Source: an uncultured Clostridia bacterium (GTDB lineage Bacteria; Bacillota; Clostridia; Oscillospirales; Acutalibacteraceae). Taken from it: 64,000 nucleotides of DNA. Location of the stretch: NCBI GenBank assembly GCA_947581635.1, contig CANPVE010000003.1, positions 1 through 64,000 of the forward strand, given 5' to 3'. A program made the translations under genes and the position numbers. The notes under the pieces are model-generated. The model was not told where the DNA came from. It worked only from the letters and a program-made list of their open reading frames with translations, and ran no database searches. This document shows positions 16,847-26,497 of the stretch, piece by piece (position 1 is the first letter of the stretch; the number at the start of each line of letters is the position of its first letter).

Positions 16847-18514
16847 ATGGCGCGGGACGATAAAAGCAAAAGCGCAGATAAAAACAGGAATACAAAAAGA
16901 AAAAGTACGAATTTCGATATAACGGGCGCCATTGCTTCCGTGGCAAATTCGCTGGGATTCAGAGCGAGGCGCGGCAAATCCGAATCCGTAAAACCCGTGG
17001 AGGAGCGCGCAACAGTCCCCGTTCGGTCAAAGGCCCCCTCACAGACCAGCGATTTTCGTGAAAGCCGTGTGGGAGACGTCCTCGATACCGCCGGAATGCC
17101 AAAGCCCAAACCCCCGTCTGTAAATTACAGAGAGTATGAGGATATGTACCTCCGAAACGGAAACAGGTCAGAAAGAGAATTTGACAAAACCGCCGGCGGG
17201 GATAAAGACATAACGTTTGGGGAACTGATGCGCCGACATACCGGAAATATTGGAATCAGGCTCGCACTCAGCGCGCTCGTTGTTATTGTTATAATATTTA
17301 TCGTGTACCAGCTTTACCTGAATGTTTATACGGGCGTTAAAACCGAGACTGCGAGCATCACCACCTACTCCGAAACCATAGATGTGGAGGGCATAGCCAT
17401 ACGTGACGAGCAGGTGATAGACGGCAGTATGAGCGACTCGTCGGTAAACGCCGTCAAAAACGGAGAAAAGGTGCTGAAAGGTCAGCCTGTCATAAATATT
17501 TTCAGTTCAACCAAGGCGGCTGAAGCATATGAACGCATGGAAGAAATAGACAGACAGATATATGAGCTTGAGAGCATGGTCACGGCATCTGAGGACAGCG
17601 CCAATGCGGTTACAAACATCGAAAAGCTGATTGACGAACAGATGATTTTGTTGAGCGAATACACCGAAAAAAACGACTTAAGCAAGCTGGACGAGGTCAA
17701 AGGCGAGATATCCTACCTGCTTAACAAGCGGCTCGTGGCGATGAGAAAGGTAGAAAATTATCAGGACAGAATAGACCAGCTCACACAAGAAAAGAAGTCT
17801 CTCCAATCCACCTATTCACAGCAGCCCTCAACCATAAACGCGCCCGCATCGGGGTATTACGTCAGCTCTCCGGACGGCTACGAAGATCTTTTGAACACGT
17901 CAATGCTCAGCGAACTTACGGCCGATAAACTCAAAAGCATAATGTCACAGAAGGTATCAATTCCGGATAATTCCGCAGGCAAGCTGCTCAAGGATTTCGC
18001 TTGGTACATAGCCTGCCCCGTACCCGCAAAGGAAGCTGAGGATTATCTTGCGGAAGGTTCCGTCTATACGCTGATACTCCCCTACTCCGAGACTGGAAGT
18101 ATGCAGGCTACGCTGGCTTATCTCAACGAGGGCGAAGGCAACACCTCTCTTGCGATATTCAAATGCGATTCGCTTTTATCGGAGCTGTGCAATATGCGCA
18201 GTCAGCCTGTCAAAATACAGGTGCGCTCGTACAAGGGGTTCAGCATAAAGAAAAGCGCGTTGCACGTACGCATAAAGGAAGTAGAGGAAACAGACGCGGA
18301 CGGCAAAGTTACAGACACATACGACGACCGTTATCCGTGCGTATACGTCGTAGTTGGCAATCAGATATACGCAAAGCGTGTAGACATTCTCTACAACGGA
18401 GACAAATTTGTAATATGCAGTTCAAACAACCAGAACGGCAGCAACTATCTGTCGCTCTATGATGAAGTAGTTACCGAAGGGAAGGGCTTATATGCAGGAA
18501 AAATTATCGACTGA
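16847..18514 (+). CDS. HlyD-like single-pass membrane protein of the division cluster
   Basis: A 555-residue protein. The first 135 residues are basic and low complexity, presumably cytoplasmic, then one membrane segment (about 136-160, ALSALVVIVIIFIVYQLYL), then a long extracellular part. That part has a biotinyl-lipoyl-like start (TYSETIDVEGIAIRDEQ), a coiled-coil of about 110 residues (EERMEE-type heptads around 225-325) and a second beta-rich half, the layout of HlyD/membrane-fusion adaptors. Such proteins are found beside yggS-sepF in Clostridia, but their role is not established. An AAGGAGGA site precedes the ATG. The last 23 bp overlap yggS, implying coupling. Confidence 0.75.
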   Translation: MARDDKSKSADKNRNTKRKSTNFDITGAIASVANSLGFRARRGKSESVKPVEERATVPVRSKAPSQTSDFRESRVGDVLDTAGMPKPKPPSVNYREYEDMYLRNGNRSEREFDKTAGGDKDITFGELMRRHTGNIGIRLALSALVVIVIIFIVYQLYLNVYTGVKTETASITTYSETIDVEGIAIRDEQVIDGSMSDSSVNAVKNGEKVLKGQPVINIFSSTKAAEAYERMEEIDRQIYELESMVTASEDSANAVTNIEKLIDEQMILLSEYTEKNDLSKLDEVKGEISYLLNKRLVAMRKVENYQDRIDQLTQEKKSLQSTYSQQPSTINAPASGYYVSSPDGYEDLLNTSMLSELTADKLKSIMSQKVSIPDNSAGKLLKDFAWYIACPVPAKEAEDYLAEGSVYTLILPYSETGSMQATLAYLNEGEGNTSLAIFKCDSLLSELCNMRSQPVKIQVRSYKGFSIKKSALHVRIKEVEETDADGKVTDTYDDRYPCVYVVVGNQIYAKRVDILYNGDKFVICSSNNQNGSNYLSLYDEVVTEGKGLYAGKIID

Positions 18515-19244
18515 ATGTGACGTGGAACTTCTGAGGCGTTTTCACGACGTAGAGGAGAACCTCAAGGTAATTCGGGAAAGGCTCGCTGAGGCTGCGATAA
18601 AATCGGGACGCTCACCCGAAGACGTCACCCTGATGGCGGTGACGAAGACCGTGCCTGTGGAGGTAATAAACCACGCGCTCTCGCTGGGCGTGGAATATAT
18701 TGGCGAGAACCGCGTACAGGAGCTTAATTCCAAATACGATTCGCTTATTAAAGACAATAAGCACATTCACCTGATAGGACATTTGCAGACCAACAAAGTC
18801 AAGCAGGTAGTCGGCAGGGTGGAAATGATACAGTCGGTGGATTCCGAGCGCGTCGCCGAGGCAATTGCGTCAAGAAGCCGCGAATTGGGCATAACCACAG
18901 ATGTGCTGGTAGAGGTAAATATAGGGCGAGAACAAAATAAGTCGGGAGTTATGCCCGAAGCGGCTCACGAGTTAATATGCAAAATCAGCGAATTTGATGG
19001 TATAAATGTACAAGGATTGATGGCTATTCCCCCCGCAGATTGCGAGATTCTACAAACAAGAAAATATTTTGAAGAAATATACAAACTCTTTATTGACATT
19101 GGCTCCAAAAAAACACATAATAGTAGTTATACAATGAGGTGTTTGTCGATGGGAATGTCCGCCGACTACGCCGAAGCTGTGTTGGAAGGCTCCACAATGG
19201 TTCGGGTGGGCACATCGCTTTTCGGCAGGCGCATCTACAGGTAA
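18492..19244 (+). CDS. YggS/PLPBP family pyridoxal-phosphate-binding protein
   Basis: A 250-residue protein of the YggS/YlmE family. The PLP lysine is Lys52 in LMAVTKTVPVEV; IGENRVQEL, HLIGHLQTNKVK, IQSVDSERVAEAI, VEVNIGREQNKSGV and CLSMGMSADYAEAV follow in the family order. These proteins bind PLP and maintain B6 and amino-acid homeostasis without a clear enzymatic activity. The N-terminus is about 20 residues longer than usual. It overlaps the upstream gene by 23 bp and is followed by sepF, the same order as in the Gram-positive ylm cluster next to division genes. Confidence 0.93.
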   Translation: MQEKLSTECDVELLRRFHDVEENLKVIRERLAEAAIKSGRSPEDVTLMAVTKTVPVEVINHALSLGVEYIGENRVQELNSKYDSLIKDNKHIHLIGHLQTNKVKQVVGRVEMIQSVDSERVAEAIASRSRELGITTDVLVEVNIGREQNKSGVMPEAAHELICKISEFDGINVQGLMAIPPADCEILQTRKYFEEIYKLFIDIGSKKTHNSSYTMRCLSMGMSADYAEAVLEGSTMVRVGTSLFGRRIYR

Positions 19245-19287
19245 TGTGAGTGAAAAACATTGACAATTAACACGGAGGTTTATAAAA

Positions 19288-19824
19288 ATGGCATTCTGGA
19301 ATAATAAAGCGAGAAGAAACAATGTATACGACGATGAAGGCACAGCCGAAGGTGAGTTTGAATATCAGAGTGATTTTGACGAACAGGAAGATGAAAGCGA
19401 CGAATTCGGCGAGGAGCCGTATGTGGAGCGCAATTTCAACGAAACTCCGGCGCAGAGCGCTCCCGCGAGGAGACAAACCTACGCCGCCTCCCCAAAGTCG
19501 AATTCACCCTCGGAAGGCCGAGTGCTTAACATTCACGCCACAGCACAGCTTCAGGTCATCATAAGCAAGCCGGAAACTATCGAAGATGCGGAGGAAATTG
19601 CCGACAGTCTGCTGGAGAGAAACACCGTTGTTGTCAACCTCGAGAACACAAACAAAGAGGTAGGCAGACGAATTCTCGATTTTCTAAGCGGCGTCTCCTA
19701 CGCAAATCACGGCGCACTCACAAAAGTCGCGCACGCCACGTTTATGGTCACGCCATATAACGTTGGCATCGTTGGCAAGGACGTTATAGGCGAGCTGGAA
19801 AACAGCGGCGTATTCTTCGGATAA
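19288..19824 (+). CDS. sepF: Cell division protein SepF
   Basis: A 178-residue SepF. The N-terminal 80 residues are acidic linker; the usual amphipathic membrane helix is weak here. The C-terminal domain (about 85-178) has QVIISKPETIEDAEEIADSL, TVVVNLENTNKEVGRRILDF and FLSGVSYANHGAL, the strands and helix of SepF that bind the FtsZ tail and form rings. SepF anchors and bundles FtsZ at the septum. A strong GGAGGT ribosome site precedes the ATG. It lies between yggS and ylmH in the conserved order. Confidence 0.93.
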   Translation: MAFWNNKARRNNVYDDEGTAEGEFEYQSDFDEQEDESDEFGEEPYVERNFNETPAQSAPARRQTYAASPKSNSPSEGRVLNIHATAQLQVIISKPETIEDAEEIADSLLERNTVVVNLENTNKEVGRRILDFLSGVSYANHGALTKVAHATFMVTPYNVGIVGKDVIGELENSGVFFG

Positions 19825-19829
19825 TCAAA

Positions 19830-20603
19830 TTGGGAAACTCAGGCAAGGGCGGCGCCGCCGCCGGAGACAGTAAGCTTTTTAAGACGATGATGGAAGATGC
19901 GGCGGAACTTTGTGAAAGACGCAACTCCCCCGTTTTCACCGATTTTCTCACCGAAGAGGAGCAGGGAACCGCGTCAGCGGTTATGCAGGCTGCGCGGGCG
20001 AATTACCTGCTGTTCGGCGGCTGTGAGGACGCGGAAAGATGTATGCTGGGCGTGTTTCCGCCCTATGACGAACCCGACACGACGCTCTTCCCCATGGATT
20101 CGGTCACAGTGCAATGCAGGGCGTCGCAAAGACTGGAGCACCGAGCGGTGCTCGGTACGCTTATGGCACAGGGCATCGAGCGCAGCTGCATAGGCGACAT
20201 ATTGATTGAAGACGGTCGCTGCGTATTCTTTTGTCGCAGCACCGTGACCGGCGCGCTCATAAACGACATAGACAAAATTGGAGGCGTGGGCGTAAAGCTC
20301 ACACGCGGACACGAGCAGCCGCTCCCCGCAGCACACAGCTTCAGGGAGATAACCGACACGATTGCATCAGCGAGATTGGACTGTCTGGTTGCAACGCTGG
20401 CGGGGATCGGGCGCGCTCAAGCCGAGCGGATTATCGCGGCGGGAGAAGTCATGATAAATTCGGTTCAGTGCAAGAAAGTTTCCCAAACCGTCAGGGCGGG
20501 CGACAAGCTCACCGTTCGCGGAAAGGGAAAATTTATAATCGACGATATGGGCAATGTCACCCGCAAGGGAAGACTGGTACTGTCTGCCCGAAAATATGTT
20601 TAA
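19830..20603 (+). CDS. YlmH-type S4-domain RNA-binding protein
   Basis: A 257-residue protein with an N-terminal YlmH domain (DSKLFKTMMEDAAELCERR, PVFTDFLTEEEQ) and an S4 RNA-binding domain at about residues 180-245 (SARLDCLVATLAGIGRAQAE, RIIAAGEVMINSVQCKKVS). YlmH proteins bind ribosomal RNA and are linked to division clusters; in B. subtilis YlmH has been tied to ribosome rescue. The start is unclear: TTG at 19830 keeps the conserved N-terminus but has no good ribosome site, and the next ATG (19888) would cut it. Reinitiation from sepF, 5 bp upstream, is likely. Confidence 0.88.
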   Translation: MGNSGKGGAAAGDSKLFKTMMEDAAELCERRNSPVFTDFLTEEEQGTASAVMQAARANYLLFGGCEDAERCMLGVFPPYDEPDTTLFPMDSVTVQCRASQRLEHRAVLGTLMAQGIERSCIGDILIEDGRCVFFCRSTVTGALINDIDKIGGVGVKLTRGHEQPLPAAHSFREITDTIASARLDCLVATLAGIGRAQAERIIAAGEVMINSVQCKKVSQTVRAGDKLTVRGKGKFIIDDMGNVTRKGRLVLSARKYV

Positions 20604-20618
20604 AAGGAGGTCGGTACA

Positions 20619-21878
20619 GTGCTTACCCTTAATGAAATAAGAAATGTAAATTTCAGAAAATCAAACTTCGGCGGATATCGCGCCGAAGATGTAGAGGCGT
20701 TTATTGATGAAGTGCAGCTTTCCTACGATTCGCTGCTCAAAGAGAATGCGGAGCTTCTCAAGCGTCTCGAAAGCCTCACCGCCAAACTTGAGGAATATCA
20801 ACAGGAGGAGGACTCCATACGCAATGCGCTCATGAACGCCCAGAAAGTTGGCGACGCCTCTCTACGTGACGCAAAGCACAAGGCTGAAATAATATTGAAA
20901 GACGCCACGATTAAGGCGGAGAAAATCGTATCCAACGCCCAGATAGAAATTCACCGCGAGCGTGAAGTTATAGAGAAAATGCAGAGAGATATCGCTGACT
21001 TTAAGGCCAGACTCCTCAAAGTTTACAAGGAACATCTCACGCTGATAAACAGCATTCCAAACGAGGACATTATGCGTCAGGATACAAAGGACGCTGTTGC
21101 CTCCGTACCAATGCTTGACAGGGACTCCCCATACGGCTCGTCCGGACGTGACTACCGTGACAACTACGGCTATTCATCCGGACGCGACCTCTACGGCTCG
21201 CGCGACAGCTACGGTTCTCAGAACGGATACTCCCCGAACGACAGCTACGGTTCCCAGAACGGATATACGCCGGGCGACAGCTACGGCACGCAGGAGGGCT
21301 ACAATCCAAGCGATAACTACGGCGCGCAGGAGAGCTACAATTCAGGCGACAGCTACGGTTCACAGAGCGGCTTTGTGCCGCAGGGTACCGAGGTTGGATA
21401 CGACGCCCAGAAGCCCGACTATGGACAGAGTGACCGGAGCGGATTCGGCTCTGATGATCGTGACATGACAGAGCAGGACGGATTTGGAGGCGGTTCCTCT
21501 GACGCTCCGGGTTACGCAAGCGGCGAGCAGCCTGTGCTCCCGCGCGAGCGGATCAATCAGTCGCGCGGCGGCTTTACCGTAGACATTGACGACAGCCTGC
21601 CGCCGTCAATGCACACCACAACCCTTCCGCCTCCCGCGCGCGGCGAACAGAAATTCTCTGCGTTTGACAACAACGCCCGTCAGCCTTACGACGATTCCCG
21701 CGCGGCCATAAGCAATTTCGATCGCACGCCAATAAGCAGTGAAGACTTTGGAAACTATTCCGACAATTATTCCGAGGCTGAAACCGTTGTGGGGCCGGGC
21801 GGAAACATCGACTTCGGCAAGCCCGCCTATGACTCGGGTGGCAGCGGCGATCGCACCGGCTTCAGAAAGCGGTTCTAA
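20619..21878 (+). CDS. DivIVA-domain protein with repetitive C-terminal tail
   Basis: A 419-residue protein. Residues 1-150 are DivIVA: the membrane-binding start LTLNEIRNVNFRKSNFGGYR and EDVEAFIDEVQ are followed by a long coiled coil. DivIVA senses negative membrane curvature and marks poles and septa. The remaining 270 residues are Gly/Ser/Tyr/Asp-rich and disordered, including five 12-residue repeats (see 21204-21383). The family is usually 160-250 residues, so the tail is an expansion. The start is GTG at 20619-20621 with AAAGGAGG eight bases upstream; an ATG start would lose the conserved N-terminus. It ends the division part of the cluster. Confidence 0.9.
   Translation: MLTLNEIRNVNFRKSNFGGYRAEDVEAFIDEVQLSYDSLLKENAELLKRLESLTAKLEEYQQEEDSIRNALMNAQKVGDASLRDAKHKAEIILKDATIKAEKIVSNAQIEIHREREVIEKMQRDIADFKARLLKVYKEHLTLINSIPNEDIMRQDTKDAVASVPMLDRDSPYGSSGRDYRDNYGYSSGRDLYGSRDSYGSQNGYSPNDSYGSQNGYTPGDSYGTQEGYNPSDNYGAQESYNSGDSYGSQSGFVPQGTEVGYDAQKPDYGQSDRSGFGSDDRDMTEQDGFGGGSSDAPGYASGEQPVLPRERINQSRGGFTVDIDDSLPPSMHTTTLPPPARGEQKFSAFDNNARQPYDDSRAAISNFDRTPISSEDFGNYSDNYSEAETVVGPGGNIDFGKPAYDSGGSGDRTGFRKRF
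21204..21383 (+). repeat. Five in-frame 36-bp tandem repeats in the DivIVA gene
   Basis: Five diverged copies of a 12-codon unit, consensus DSYGSQNGYSPN, start at 21204, 21240, 21276, 21312 and 21348. Copies 1 and 2 are almost identical in DNA; later copies drift. They are coding, in frame and within a disordered tail, so they are not a CRISPR or non-coding array. Confidence 0.85.
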
Positions 21879-21960
21879 GCAGGCGGCGCAATAATACAGA
21901 TGATATATTAACTGATTGCCGTTAAATTGCTATTATTTTTAAGGAAAGAAGGAAATACCA

Positions 21961-24765
21961 ATGAGCCAGGATTACAACAATACGCTCAATCTCCCCGAAA
22001 CGGAATTCCCCATGAGGGGCAATCTCCCCAAACGCGAGCCGGATATGCTTTTACAGTGGGAGCAGAAAGACATATACCACAATATGCTCAAAAAGAACGA
22101 GGGCAAGCCGAAGTTTGTGCTGCACGACGGTCCTCCATACGCAAACGGCGACATTCACCTCGGTACCGCGCTCAACAAGGTACTCAAAGATATAATCGTG
22201 AGATATAAGAATATGGCGGGCTTCAACGCTCCATATGTTCCCGGCTGGGACACCCACGGTCTGCCTACGGAGCTTAAAGCGCGCAAAGCGGCTGGCTTCG
22301 AGAAAGCTTCCAAGATGAGCGACATAGAGCTTCGCGGAATGTGCCGAGATTTCGTCAACGGCTACATCGACGACCAGCGCAGCCAATTCAAACGTCTGGG
22401 CAACATAGGCGAATGGGGAGATCCGTACATCACCATGCTGCCGAAGTTCGAGGAGAAGCAGATTGAAATTTTTGCAGAGATGGCCTGCAACGGTCAGATT
22501 TACAAGGGACTTAAGCCCGTATATTGGTGCCCCGACTGCCAGACAGCTCTCGCGGAAGCCGAAATCGAGTACTCGGAAGATCCGTGCGTATCGGTTTACG
22601 TTAAATTTAAGGTAGCGGACGACTTGGGCAAGCTGGAAGCAATGGGCATCGACAAGGACAACGCTTATTTCGTAATCTGGACCACCACTACATGGACGCT
22701 CCCCGGCAACCTCGCAATCTGCCTCGGTCCAAGATATATGTATAAATTTATCAAAGCGGGCAACGAGGTCTACATCATGGCCGACGGGCTTTACAAGGAC
22801 GCAATGGCCGCGGCAGGCATAGAAAATTACGAGATAATCGGAGAAATGCTCGGCAGTGAGTTTGAATACATGAAGGCTCAGCATCCGTTCCTCGACAGAA
22901 CATCACTTGTGATTCTGGGCGATCATGTAACGCTTGAATCAGGTACAGGCTGCGTACACACCGCCCCCGGATTCGGCGTCGACGACTTCAACGTCTGCGC
23001 CAAATACCCCGAGGTAGGCATTGTAGTACCGGTTGACGCGAACGGCGTGCTCACCGACGATGCGGGTCAATTCGCGGGTCTATCCACAGATGACGCCAAC
23101 AAAAAAATCGCAATCCATATGGATAAGACCGGCAGTCTTTTCGCCTCACAGAAGATAAAGCATAAGTATCCTCACTGTTGGAGATGCAAAAATCCCGTTC
23201 TCTTCCGTGCGACCGAACAGTGGTTCTGCTCGGTGGAGAGCTTTAAGGACAAAGCAGTGGAAGCTATCAACAACGTAAACTGGATTACAGGCTGGGGCAA
23301 GGAGAGAATTACCCAGATGGTGCGCGACAGAACCGACTGGTGTATCAGCCGTCAGAGGCGTTGGGGCGTGCCAATTCCGATTTTCTACTGCAAGAAATGC
23401 GGAAAGCCGCACATCAACAGGGATACAATCCTGTCGGTGGCAAAGCTGTTCGGAGAATTCGGTTCCGATGTGTGGTACGCGCGCGAGGCCAAGGATTTGA
23501 TCCCCGAAGGCACGGTCTGTGAGTTCTGCGGCGGAAAGGACTTTGACAAAGAAAATGACATCATGGACGTTTGGTTCGACAGCGGCGTAACTCACGCGGC
23601 CGTGTGTGACGTGCGTCCCGAGCTTACATGGCCCGCTGATCTTTATCTTGAGGGTGCGGATCAGTACAGAGGATGGTTTCAGTCCTCGCTGCTCACGTCC
23701 GTCGCTTGGAGAGGCGTTGCGCCCTACAGGGCGGTGCTCACTCACGGCTGGGTCGTCGACGGCAAGGGCGAAAAGATGTCCAAATCGCTCGGCAACGGTA
23801 TTCTGCCTCACGAGATAGTTGACAAATACGGTGCGGATATCCTCCGCATATGGGTAGCTTCGTCCGACTATCAGTGCGATATCAAGATTTCCAATGACAT
23901 TCTCAAGCAGCTCAGCGAAGCCTACAGAAAGATCCGCAACACCGCGAGATTTATGATAAGCAATCTGTACGACTTCAACCCCGACTGCGATATGACCCAG
24001 ATGTGGGAACTCCGTCCCATAGATCGCTGGGCGGTAATGAAACTCAACGAGCTTAACAGAACCTGCCGCGAGGCATATGACAAGTATGAATTCCATCAGG
24101 TTTACCACGCAATCATCAAGTTCTGTGTCGTCGATATGTCGAATTTCTACCTCGACGTTATCAAAGACAGACTTTACTGCGACGACAAATACGGTATGTC
24201 ACGCCGCGCTGCCCAAACCGTCATGTACATGATTCTTGACGCTATGACGCGCCTTATTACGCCTATACTGGCCTACACTTCCGAAGAAATCTGGCAATAT
24301 ATGCCTCACACTTCCAGCGACATCAAGGATTCCGTGCTATACAACGATATGCCGGTTGAGGTGAGCGGAGTTGACTTCGACGACAAATTCGAGGCAGAGT
24401 GGGACAGAATACACGCCATACGCAACGACGTTCAACGCGCGTTGGAAGTTGCACGCAAGAACAAGCTCATCGGCAAGTCGCTCGAAGCGGTTGTGACGCT
24501 CTATTGCGACGGCGAGTTGAGAGAATTCGTAGAGTCGGTCAAGGACAGCCTCGAGGACGTATTCATCGTATCGGGCGTGAAGATCGAAAGCGGAAGCTGT
24601 GGCGAAAATCCCTGCGACGTGGAAGGCCTCGGCATATCCGTGTCAGCTGCTGAGGGAGTGAAGTGTGAGCGCTGCTGGAAGCACTCCAACGATGTGGGCT
24701 TGGATAACGAGCATCCCACTCTCTGTCCTCGCTGCGCAGAAGTAGTAAAGGCACATTGGTGCTGA
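21961..24765 (+). CDS. ileS: Isoleucyl-tRNA synthetase
   Basis: A 934-residue class I synthetase of the bacterial type. The HIGH motif appears as GDIHLG near residue 63, then [20 protein letters not shown] and WDTHGLPTE. The editing domain contains [13 protein letters not shown] and [12 protein letters not shown]. The KMSKS motif [10 protein letters not shown] is near residue 605. The C-terminus carries the zinc finger CERCWKH...LCPRC typical of bacterial IleS. An AAGGAAAGAAGG ribosome site precedes the ATG. No T-box leader is visible in the 82-bp gap upstream, so it is probably co-transcribed with the division genes. Confidence 0.98.
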   Translation: MSQDYNNTLNLPETEFPMRGNLPKREPDMLLQWEQKDIYHNMLKKNEGKPKFVLHDGPPYANGDIHLGTALNKVLKDIIVRYKNMAGFNAPYVPGWDTHGLPTELKARKAAGFEKASKMSDIELRGMCRDFVNGYIDDQRSQFKRLGNIGEWGDPYITMLPKFEEKQIEIFAEMACNGQIYKGLKPVYWCPDCQTALAEAEIEYSEDPCVSVYVKFKVADDLGKLEAMGIDKDNAYFVIWTTTTWTLPGNLAICLGPRYMYKFIKAGNEVYIMADGLYKDAMAAAGIENYEIIGEMLGSEFEYMKAQHPFLDRTSLVILGDHVTLESGTGCVHTAPGFGVDDFNVCAKYPEVGIVVPVDANGVLTDDAGQFAGLSTDDANKKIAIHMDKTGSLFASQKIKHKYPHCWRCKNPVLFRATEQWFCSVESFKDKAVEAINNVNWITGWGKERITQMVRDRTDWCISRQRRWGVPIPIFYCKKCGKPHINRDTILSVAKLFGEFGSDVWYAREAKDLIPEGTVCEFCGGKDFDKENDIMDVWFDSGVTHAAVCDVRPELTWPADLYLEGADQYRGWFQSSLLTSVAWRGVAPYRAVLTHGWVVDGKGEKMSKSLGNGILPHEIVDKYGADILRIWVASSDYQCDIKISNDILKQLSEAYRKIRNTARFMISNLYDFNPDCDMTQMWELRPIDRWAVMKLNELNRTCREAYDKYEFHQVYHAIIKFCVVDMSNFYLDVIKDRLYCDDKYGMSRRAAQTVMYMILDAMTRLITPILAYTSEEIWQYMPHTSSDIKDSVLYNDMPVEVSGVDFDDKFEAEWDRIHAIRNDVQRALEVARKNKLIGKSLEAVVTLYCDGELREFVESVKDSLEDVFIVSGVKIESGSCGENPCDVEGLGISVSAAEGVKCERCWKHSNDVGLDNEHPTLCPRCAEVVKAHWC

Positions 24766-24775
24766 GGATTAATTA

Positions 24776-25273
24776 ATGGCTTCAACAATTATTGCACTCG
24801 CGGTCGTCGCCGTTCTGGTGGCGGCCGACCAAGTGACCAAACTGCTTGCGGTTGAGTATTTAACCAGGGGGCAGTCCGTCCACGTTATAAACGGGCTGTT
24901 GGATTTCACCTACGTTCAGAATAAAGGCGCGGCTTTCGGTATGCTGGCAAATCAACGCTGGATATTCATGGTGATCACCACCGTGATAATGGCGGCGATA
25001 GCTTGGGGCTGGATAAAAGGATATTTTACTCACATCATCGGCAGAATGTCGGCAGTCCTTATAATGGCAGGCGGCATAGGCAATATGATCGATCGAATTC
25101 ATCTGGGATATGTGGTTGATTTTATTGATATCAGCCCGCTTTTCAACTTTGCTGTGTTCAATGTTGCAGATTGCTGCGTGACGATAGGTTCTGTGTTCCT
25201 TATGGTGTATATCATATTCTATATGGACGAAAAAAAGTTGGGCTTAGGCAGATCAGCCGCCAAGAAGGACTAA
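24776..25273 (+). CDS. lspA: Lipoprotein signal peptidase II
   Basis: A 165-residue integral membrane aspartic protease with four membrane segments. The catalytic Asp motifs are both present: NMIDRIHLGYVVDFID near residue 105-120 and FNVADCCVTIG near residue 130. The N-terminal ADQVTKLL and the NKGAAFGML motif are also typical. It removes signal peptides from diacylated prolipoproteins. The GAGG ribosome site overlaps the ileS stop; ileS-lspA adjacency is very common in bacteria. The charged C-terminal tail faces the cytoplasm. Confidence 0.97.
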   Translation: MASTIIALAVVAVLVAADQVTKLLAVEYLTRGQSVHVINGLLDFTYVQNKGAAFGMLANQRWIFMVITTVIMAAIAWGWIKGYFTHIIGRMSAVLIMAGGIGNMIDRIHLGYVVDFIDISPLFNFAVFNVADCCVTIGSVFLMVYIIFYMDEKKLGLGRSAAKKD

Positions 25274-25279
25274 CGGCAA

Positions 25280-26236
25280 ATGGAGACCATCGAAACGACA
25301 AATAAACTGAATTTTATATTGAATGAGGACGGCGGGCGTTTGGATAAAACACTCGCCGTGCTTATGCCCGACAAAACGCGCTCTTATATTCAAAAGTTGA
25401 TTGAACAGGGCGCGGTGACAGTCAACGGCAGGTACTCCGACAAGAAAACCAAAGTATCTGCGGGCGACGAAATAGAGGTAGTTATTCCCGAAAACCAAAA
25501 GCCCGAAATACTGCCCGAAAATATTCCTCTGGACATCGCATATGAGGACGAGGATCTGCTCGTGGTCAACAAACCGAAGGGCATGGTAGTACACCCGGCT
25601 GCAGGACATTACAACGGTACGCTTGTAAATGCATTGATGTATCACTGTGGGGACTCACTCTCAGGTATAAACGGAGTGGAGCGCCCCGGAATCGTCCACC
25701 GAATAGACATGATGACCAGCGGTCTGCTTATTGTGGCCAAGAACGATTTTGCACACAGGTCGCTCGCCGAACAGATAAAAGAGCACAGCTTCACGCGGCG
25801 CTATGAGTCAATAGTTGTGGGCAATTTCAGGGAGGACAGCGGCACAGTTAATGCGCCGATAGGGCGACACCCCACCGACCGCAAGAAAATGGCCGTAACA
25901 GACAAAAACAGCCGCCCCGCCGTCACACATTATCAAGTGCTGCGGAGATTTGGCGGGATCGGCGGCGCGGAAGCGTACACCCATTTAAGACTTACGCTTG
26001 AAACAGGCAGAACTCATCAGATAAGGGTACACATGGCATACATCGGGCATCCGGTGGCGTGCGACCCCGTTTACGGCGGCGCAAAGCAGCAATTCGCCTG
26101 CTGCGAAGGCCAATGCCTGCACGCGCGCGAAATAGAATTTATACACCCGAGGGACGGCAGGATAATCTCGCTTACCTCTCCACTGCCGCAGTATTTCAAT
26201 GATGTTTTGCATAAATTAGAGAGCCGTGTTCAATAA
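25280..26236 (+). CDS. RluD-family 23S rRNA pseudouridine synthase
   Basis: A 318-residue pseudouridine synthase. An N-terminal S4 domain (GGRLDKTLAVLMPDKTRSYI, GAVTVNGRYSDKKTKV) precedes the catalytic domain. The catalytic Asp is in HRIDMMTSGLLIVAKN; most members read HRLDKDTSG, so the two residues after Asp differ, but Asp, Thr-Ser-Gly and the strand are intact. GRTHQIRVHMAYIGHPVACD is present near residue 245. The family modifies helix 69 or related sites of 23S rRNA; the exact target here is inferred. The gene follows lspA by 6 bp, an arrangement common in Firmicutes. Confidence 0.94.
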   Translation: METIETTNKLNFILNEDGGRLDKTLAVLMPDKTRSYIQKLIEQGAVTVNGRYSDKKTKVSAGDEIEVVIPENQKPEILPENIPLDIAYEDEDLLVVNKPKGMVVHPAAGHYNGTLVNALMYHCGDSLSGINGVERPGIVHRIDMMTSGLLIVAKNDFAHRSLAEQIKEHSFTRRYESIVVGNFREDSGTVNAPIGRHPTDRKKMAVTDKNSRPAVTHYQVLRRFGGIGGAEAYTHLRLTLETGRTHQIRVHMAYIGHPVACDPVYGGAKQQFACCEGQCLHAREIEFIHPRDGRIISLTSPLPQYFNDVLHKLESRVQ

Positions 26237-26291
26237 ATTTTGCCGCGATTGTAGATTTTTTTTCGTACAGTTTTAAAATGCGGAAATGTGC

Positions 26292-26320
26292 TTGACAAAT
26301 TGCGTCAAATGATAGATTAT
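26292..26320 (+). promoter_or_regulatory. Putative promoter for the transketolase pair
   Basis: TTGACA (26292-26297), 17-bp spacer and GATTAT (26315-26320), inside an AT-rich GATAGATTATATATTTT stretch that offers alternative -10 boxes. It would leave a leader of about 170 nt. The leader contains AATCTTCG (26387-26394) and CGAAGATT (26442-26449), an 8-bp inverted repeat 47 nt apart; its role is unknown. Confidence 0.5.
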
Positions 26321-26497
26321 ATATTTTAGGATTTTTGTTGCAGTAGAAACATCCGTATGCTTATCTTCAATAAAAGTGCGGCAGAAAATCTTCGCAAAAA
26401 CGTACACGCGATTGTCCTTTGGGATTTTTGTACCCTTTGATCGAAGATTGTTATTATATATCGCTTTTGCTTTGTAAAAAATTTAGGAGGCAACCAA

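Noticed and set aside
21204..21383. CRISPR-like spaced repeats
   Set aside because: The repeats are contiguous 36-bp units in frame inside the DivIVA gene, with no spacers and no cas genes.
21879..21960. Possible T-box leader before ileS
   Set aside because: The gap is only 82 bp, with no specifier loop, T-box sequence or terminator hairpin.
22051..24108. Long minus-strand frames opposite ileS (277 and 320 codons)
   Set aside because: Mirror frames caused by the codon usage of ileS; no family resemblance and no ribosome sites.
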